A program made the position numbers and the translations under genes. Below, piece by piece: positions 14,740-18,277 of a stretch of 18,277 nt of DNA; the stretch's first letter is position 1; every line of letters starts with the position of its first letter. The notes beneath the pieces are model-generated. The model saw nothing but the letters and a program-made list of their open reading frames with translations, searched no databases and had not been told where the DNA came from. Source of the stretch: Actinomycetes bacterium (GTDB lineage Bacteria > Actinomycetota > Actinomycetes > Mycobacteriales > Mycobacteriaceae); NCBI GenBank assembly GCA_023404955.1, contig JAEXZY010000069.1, positions 1-18,277 of the forward strand. The letters run 5' to 3'.

Positions 14740-15342
14740 ATGGCACCACAGCGACCCGGGGGCAGAACAGCGCAGGTGCGGGCGGCCGTGCTGGAAGCGA
14801 CGGCCGATCTCCTGGTGACCGACGGGCTGGAGGGGGTCGATCTCACCGAAGTCGCCCGGCGGTCGGGAGTCAGCAAGTCGACGGTGTACCGGCGCTGGGG
14901 CACCGTGTCAGCGCTGGTGACCGATCTGCTCGCAGACATGGCCGACACGTCGTCCCCGCGCCCCGCCACCGGCAGCCTGCCCGACGACCTCCTCAGCATC
15001 GCCCGGCTGATCCAACGCACCCTTGCCGATCCCCGCCAAGGGCGACTGTTCGCGTCGATCATCGCCGCTGCGACCTGCACCCGCGATACGGCAGACGCTC
15101 TCGCGCGGTTCTACCGGATGCGCACCGACGTGTTCGCGCCCGTCATCACCGAGGGAATCGCGAGAGGGGAAGCACCGGACGGCACCGACCCCGGCGACGT
15201 CATCCGACACCTGTCCGCACCGCTCTACTACCGCATGCTGACGGGCCACGGCGCGCCCGACGACGATGACGCCAACCGCACGACACGGGCCACGCTCGCA
15301 GCGCTCGCCGCAGGCGTGTTCACGCGCGATGCCGATCCGTGA
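14740..15342 (+). CDS. TetR-family transcriptional regulator
   Basis: 200 residues. The N-terminal helix-turn-helix is clear: RAAVLEATADLLVTDGLEGV, then TEVARRSGVSKSTVYRRWGT at about residues 36-55. The rest is the helical ligand-binding and dimer domain, ending ATLAALAAGVF, similar to the TetR_C_16/11-like groups with an FYRMR helix near residue 123. TetR proteins are mostly repressors released by a small molecule. It is divergent from the aldo/keto reductase gene with an AT-rich dyad between, so it likely controls that gene and itself. Its 3' end overlaps the 3' end of the convergent mutT2 gene by 23 bases. Confidence 0.88.
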   Translation: MAPQRPGGRTAQVRAAVLEATADLLVTDGLEGVDLTEVARRSGVSKSTVYRRWGTVSALVTDLLADMADTSSPRPATGSLPDDLLSIARLIQRTLADPRQGRLFASIIAAATCTRDTADALARFYRMRTDVFAPVITEGIARGEAPDGTDPGDVIRHLSAPLYYRMLTGHGAPDDDDANRTTRATLAALAAGVFTRDADP

Positions 15343-15736
15343 CGCCTCCCGGGGGCAATAGGGCCGTCAGTTCCGGCAACCACGCGCGGTCGGCCGGCAC
15401 CCAGGCCAGCCCGTCGAGGTCTTCGGCACCGACCCAGCGCAGCGCGCGATGGTCGTGTGGGTGCAACGTTCCGCCGGTGCGGGTGACCAGATACGCCCGC
15501 AGCGTCGCGGCCTGGCTCAACGCCACATCATCGCCGACCCTGGCACCGATCGATACCCGAATACCCAACTCCTCCAACAACTCTCGACCCAATGCCGAAG
15601 CATCGCTCTCCCCCGGCGCCACCTTGCCGCCGGGCAACTCCCAACACCCTGCCAGTTCGGGCGGGCGGGAGCGCTGCGCGACGAGCAGCTTGCCCTGCTC
15701 GATCAGCGCTCCAGCGACGACGATCAACGTGGACAT
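15320..15736 (-). CDS. mutT2: MutT2-type Nudix hydrolase
   Basis: 138 residues from the ATG at 15736 (MSTLIVVAGA), or 140 from the ATG at 15742. The 15736 start is preferred because a TACCGT lies eight bases before it. The Nudix box GxxxxxExxxxxxxREUxEExGU is complete from G39 to I61 (numbered from 15742), with R53, E54, E57 and E58. VAQRSRPPELAGCWELPGGKV closely matches mycobacterial MutT2, which cleans oxidised or unwanted nucleotides such as 8-oxo-dGTP and dCTP-type substrates. In M. tuberculosis mutT2 (Rv1160) also lies beside pimE, as here. Convergent overlap with TetR at the 3' end. Confidence 0.9.
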   Translation of the reverse strand: MSTLIVVAGALIEQGKLLVAQRSRPPELAGCWELPGGKVAPGESDASALGRELLEELGIRVSIGARVGDDVALSQAATLRAYLVTRTGGTLHPHDHRALRWVGAEDLDGLAWVPADRAWLPELTALLPPGGVTDRHRA

Positions 15737-15741
15737 GGACA

Positions 15742-15772
15742 TCGACGGTAGCCGGACACGGTATACCGTCGA
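15742..15772. promoter_or_regulatory. Symmetric bidirectional promoter between mutT2 and phhB
   Basis: A perfect 9-bp inverted repeat, TCGACGGTA (15742-15750) and TACCGTCGA (15764-15772). Each arm carries a TACCGT that fits the -10 consensus, one per strand: 15764-15769 is seven bases before the phhB ATG, 15750-15745 is eight bases before the mutT2 ATG at 15736. The symmetry suggests two leaderless promoters back to back; the repeat could also bind a regulator. Confidence 0.45.
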
Positions 15773-15776
15773 GGGC

Positions 15777-16058
15777 ATGGCCGTGTTGTCCGACGAAGAC
15801 GTCGATGCTGTCCTGCCCGAACTCGACGGCTGGGAGCGCGCCGACGGCGCCCTGCGCCGCAGTGTGGAGTTCCCTGCCTTCCTCGACGGCATCGAGGCCG
15901 TCCGGCGGGTGGCCGAGCACGCAGAAGCTGCCGACCATCATCCCGACATCGACATTCGCTGGCGTACAGTGACTTTCGCGCTCGTCACGCATTCCGAGGG
16001 CGGCATCACGGACAAGGACGTGGCGATGGCTCGCGAGATCGACGGCCTCCTCGGCTAG
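15777..16058 (+). CDS. phhB: Pterin-4-alpha-carbinolamine dehydratase family protein
   Basis: 93 residues from ATG at 15777. Active-site signature H54-H55-P56 in ADHHPDIDIRW, and T71-H72 in VTHSEGGITDKD, both standard for this family; length is normal. The family dehydrates 4a-hydroxytetrahydrobiopterin in pterin recycling, and many bacterial members have an uncertain role because the host lacks the matching hydroxylase. In M. tuberculosis the homologue Rv1159A sits between pimE and mutT2 in the same orientation. The start fits a leaderless promoter. Its last 53 bases overlap the 3' end of pimE on the opposite strand. Confidence 0.9.
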   Translation: MAVLSDEDVDAVLPELDGWERADGALRRSVEFPAFLDGIEAVRRVAEHAEAADHHPDIDIRWRTVTFALVTHSEGGITDKDVAMAREIDGLLG

Positions 16059-17163
16059 CGATCCAGCCCAGCGTCGCCAACGTCGCGACGATGTAGATCA
16101 GACCGGCCCACGCCAGATACCCGGGGCGGGAAATCTCCCAGATGGTCGGCTGGGCGAAGCTCAGTAACCACGGCACGCCGATCAGCGTCAGCACCAGCCA
16201 GCCCCAGCCGAGGACGCGCGCGCCGAGCTGGTCGCGCAGGGGGCCGTGCAGCAGCCAGATCATCAGCGGGATCAGCCACACCCAGTGGTGTGTCCACGAG
16301 ATCGGCGAGAGCAGCAGCCCGAACAGCGACACGATCACGATCGCGCCGAGCCGATCGTCGGCGCCCCCGACAGCCCGCCACGCCAGCACGGCGAGCACCG
16401 CCGTCACCGCGATGCCCGCCAGCACGGCGGGACCGTAGCCGGCGTCGTGTCCCAGGATGCGCGAGATGCCGCCGCGCCAGGACTGGTTGAACGACGTGCC
16501 GATCGGACCGACGCGGCGGGCATCGCCGAGCAGGTCGGTGAAGTAGAACCGGGCCTGTTCGCCGATCACCAACATCGACACGCCGACCGTCGCGAAGAAG
16601 ACCACCGCGGAGAAGGCCACCGTCGCCCACCGGCGCGCGCCGGCGAAATACAGCCCGGACACCGCCGGGGTCAGTTTGATGCCGGCGGCCACGCCCACCA
16701 GCAACCCCGACAACCACCAGCGTCTGCTGCGCACCGCGAGCAGGATCGCCAGCACCAGCACGACGTTGACCTGTCCGTAGTCGAACGTGCTGCGCAACGG
16801 TTCGGTCCAGATACCGACCGCAGTCCACAGCATGGCGACCCGCCGGCCGCCCCCGCCGAGCAGGTCCTGGCTCACCCGCACCACGCCGTAGAGCGCGGCC
16901 ATGATCCCGATCGACCACAGGAACGCCACCAGCCCGAACGGCAGCAGGTGCAGCGGATAGAACACCACGGCGGCGAACGGCGGGTAGGTGAACGGCAGCG
17001 GGAAGTCCGGCGTCTGGTCGGCGTAGACGTAACCGTAGAGCGTGCCGGGGTGGTCGAGGGCGGCCGCTCCGCCGACGTAGACGTGCAGGTCGACGAAGTT
17101 GGCACCGTTGGGCAGCAGATAGGTCCACGCCAACCGGGCACCGATGCTCAGGACCAGCAGCAC
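16006..17163 (-). CDS. pimE: Polyprenol-phosphate-mannose-dependent mannosyltransferase PimE
   Basis: 385 residues from the GTG at 17163. GT-C membrane enzyme with about ten hydrophobic segments; it adds an alpha-1,2-mannose in making polar phosphatidylinositol mannosides (AcPIM4 to AcPIM5) at the outer face of the mycobacterial membrane. The stretch WTYLLPNGANFVDLHVYVGGA contains the Asp that corresponds to the essential Asp58 described for M. smegmatis PimE. DQTPDFPLPFTYPPFAAVVFYP and SPISWTHHWVWLIP are further conserved parts. The start is uncertain: the frame is open to 17247 but has no ATG or GTG above 17163, and this GTG lacks a ribosome binding site and puts the start inside the first helix. 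Neighbours mutT2, phhB and the Ala/Pro-rich genes match the M. tuberculosis order. Confidence 0.93.
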   Translation of the reverse strand: MLLVLSIGARLAWTYLLPNGANFVDLHVYVGGAAALDHPGTLYGYVYADQTPDFPLPFTYPPFAAVVFYPLHLLPFGLVAFLWSIGIMAALYGVVRVSQDLLGGGGRRVAMLWTAVGIWTEPLRSTFDYGQVNVVLVLAILLAVRSRRWWLSGLLVGVAAGIKLTPAVSGLYFAGARRWATVAFSAVVFFATVGVSMLVIGEQARFYFTDLLGDARRVGPIGTSFNQSWRGGISRILGHDAGYGPAVLAGIAVTAVLAVLAWRAVGGADDRLGAIVIVSLFGLLLSPISWTHHWVWLIPLMIWLLHGPLRDQLGARVLGWGWLVLTLIGVPWLLSFAQPTIWEISRPGYLAWAGLIYIVATLATLGWIASRGGRRSREPSPRPCP

Positions 17164-17233
17164 GGGGGCCGCGGCAGACAGCCGGGCTGCCCACCGTGAC
17201 CGCGCTGCCCGCTCGATGGTGTCGATGGCTCCG

Positions 17234-17239
17234 ACTCTA
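17234..17239 (-). promoter_or_regulatory. Candidate -10 element for pimE
   Basis: On the minus strand the bases read TAGAGT (TAnnnT). Seven bases further, at 17226-17224, is an in-frame ATC, not a standard start codon. Either a leaderless non-standard start exists here or the transcript has a leader of some 60 bases to the GTG at 17163. Confidence 0.25.
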
Positions 17240-17365
17240 TCGATCGGTCACCGTCTGCCTTCACGTCCGTAACGGTTGAATAAATGCCACTCATGTCACT
17301 TGAGTAACTCTAGTAACAGGCTAGCTTCGGGTTCAGGCGTGCCACTACACCGATTGGGAGACCTC

Positions 17366-17998
17366 ATGCACCGCACCCGGAAACTGTTCGCCACCACGAT
17401 GATTGCCGCGGCAGGAGCGGTGACGGCTGCTGTCACCTTCAGCGCGGCAGCCGCTGCCCAACCGGCTCCGGCACCCGCTCCGGCGCCGGCTCCTGCGGTG
17501 CCCGGCCTGTCGTTCCTGCAGAACCTCGCCGCGAATCCCGCCGCGGCGACGCAGCTGATGCAGGGCTTCACCAACCTCATGGGCACCGCGCCGGCCGCCG
17601 CCTCCGCGACGACGGGCGCCGCCACCGCGCCGCTGGCACCCGCGCCCGGTGCCACCGCGTCGCTGACGCTGCCGCCGAGCGTGAACGCACTGCCCGGCGC
17701 CGTGGCCGCTCTGCCTGAGACGCTGCCTGCCGCCATGCCGACGGTGACCGCGACCCCCGGCACCGTGCCGGCCGGCAACACCACCACGGTCCCGCCGGTC
17801 AACACACCGGCTGCCGCCTCGCCGCTGTCGGGTTTGACCGACGTGCTCGGCGCGCCCGGCAGCCTGGCCTCGCTGCTGCCCGGCGGATCCCCGCTGGCCA
17901 GCCTGCTGCCCACCGGCGCTGCGACACCCGCCACGCCCGCGGCACCGGCTGCCCCGGCAGCTCCCGTCGCGGCGCCGCTGCTCTCCGCGCTGCCCTGA
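17366..17998 (+). CDS. Secreted Ala/Pro-rich protein, Rv1158c-like
   Basis: 210 residues from ATG at 17366, with GGGAG a few bases upstream. The N-terminus is a signal peptide: basic MHRTRK, a hydrophobic core, and a likely cleavage after AAAAA near residue 31 before QPAP. A (Pro-Ala) repeat at about 33-43, then low-complexity Ala/Pro/Thr/Leu-rich sequence follows, with short repeated SLASLLPGGSP / LASLLPTGA units near the end. No cysteines or catalytic motifs are visible. The place beside pimE and the composition match Rv1158c of M. tuberculosis, annotated only as Ala- and Pro-rich. Probably exported or cell-wall associated; function unknown. Confidence 0.8.
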   Translation: MHRTRKLFATTMIAAAGAVTAAVTFSAAAAAQPAPAPAPAPAPAVPGLSFLQNLAANPAAATQLMQGFTNLMGTAPAAASATTGAATAPLAPAPGATASLTLPPSVNALPGAVAALPETLPAAMPTVTATPGTVPAGNTTTVPPVNTPAAASPLSGLTDVLGAPGSLASLLPGGSPLASLLPTGAATPATPAAPAAPAAPVAAPLLSALP

Positions 17999-18040
17999 CG
18001 CAGCTCGCCCGATAACCGCCCATCCGATACGAGGGGAACC

Positions 18041-18277
18041 ATGTCAACGATCAGGACGATGCTCACCACCGCGCTGGCGGTGAGTTCATCGACCGCGTTG
18101 CTGGCGGTCGGCGTGACCGGCGTCGCTCACGCCGACCCGGTGGCGCCGCTGCCGATCGACGGGCTCACCGCGCCGGGCCTGCCCGCGGTGCAGAGCCTGG
18201 GGCCGGTGATCCAACAGGCCGCCGCGGACCCGTCGAATGCGGCGTCGATGTTGATGGCCGCTGCCGCGGTGTTCGCC
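18041..18277 (+). CDS. Secreted Ala/Pro-rich protein, Rv1157c-like, cut by the window edge
   Basis: First 79 codons from ATG at 18041, with GAGGGG four to nine bases upstream; the frame is open at the right edge. It has a signal peptide (MSTIRTMLTTALAV and a hydrophobic core) with an A-H-A cleavage site after residue 31, before DPVAPLP, the common mycobacterial pattern. The mature start PIDGLTAPGLPAVQSLGPVIQ and the segment AAADPSNAASMLMAAA parallel LQNLAANPAAATQLMQG in the preceding gene, so the two are related and probably arose by duplication. It follows that gene by 42 bases and is likely co-transcribed. Matches Rv1157c by position; function unknown. Confidence 0.75.
   Translation, partial: MSTIRTMLTTALAVSSSTALLAVGVTGVAHADPVAPLPIDGLTAPGLPAVQSLGPVIQQAAADPSNAASMLMAAAAVFA

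Noticed and set aside
17302..17310. GAGTAACTC palindrome upstream of the Rv1158c-like gene
   Set aside because: Only four-base arms in a short AT-richer stretch; too weak to call an operator.
17460..17500. Tandem DNA repeat in the Rv1158c-like gene
   Set aside because: It is the codon-level result of a Pro-Ala repeat in the protein, not a separate DNA element.
1..18277. Search for CRISPR arrays, tRNA/rRNA genes, insertion sequences, att sites and T-tailed terminators
   Set aside because: No regularly spaced repeats, cloverleaf-like segments, transposase or integrase genes, or GC hairpins with T-runs were seen by eye.

Overview
The window is high-GC actinobacterial DNA. From about position 2,500 to the right end it reads as a Mycobacterium/Mycolicibacterium chromosome. 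The right end carries, in the gene order I recall for M. tuberculosis Rv1157c-Rv1160, two secreted Ala/Pro-rich proteins, pimE, a pterin carbinolamine dehydratase and mutT2. The N-terminus of typA (Rv1165 in M. tuberculosis) lies on the other side. Several starts here fit leaderless mycobacterial promoters, with TAnnnT placed 6-8 bases before the start codon.

The left 2.4 kb does not fit that picture. The body of typA and the azlC/azlD genes after it look like Microbacteriaceae (Microbacterium-type), while roughly the first 90 residues of TypA look mycobacterial. The join lies in the most conserved part of the GTPase domain, roughly 2,350-2,510. This is either an assembly chimera between two organisms sharing that stretch or a recombination event. 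I think the chimera is more likely.

Layout. 1-2,738 (minus): azlD fragment, azlC, hybrid typA. 2,795-3,288 (plus): two small cysteine-containing proteins. 3,404-7,223 (plus): a tight three-gene unit with a Tat-exported PotD-like polyamine-binding lipoprotein, an amidohydrolase and an AraC-type regulator with an unusual C-terminal extension. 7,225-12,005 (minus): a compact five-gene operon transcribed permease (APC), SDR, SDR, ureohydrolase (agmatinase family), NodB/PuuE-type deacetylase, mostly with 4-base stop/start overlaps. 12,171-13,580 (plus): a PucR-type regulator divergent from that operon. 13,607-15,342: an aldo/keto reductase divergent from a TetR regulator. 15,320-18,277: the mycobacterial core genes mutT2, phhB, pimE and two secreted proteins, the last cut by the window edge.

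The block 3,404-13,580 looks like one accessory catabolic locus for an amino, guanidino or polyamine compound: capture at the membrane (PotD-like), uptake (APC permease), C-N bond hydrolysis (ureohydrolase, NodB-type deacetylase, amidohydrolase), oxidation or reduction (two SDRs), and two regulators. The exact substrate cannot be read from the sequence. In M. tuberculosis the matching interval holds narGHJI, so this is a different occupant of the same chromosomal gap. Strong dyads lie in front of the APC operon, the PotD operon, the AKR gene and between mutT2 and phhB. No RNA genes, insertion sequences or CRISPR arrays were seen, and no gene-free stretch exceeds 300 bases.
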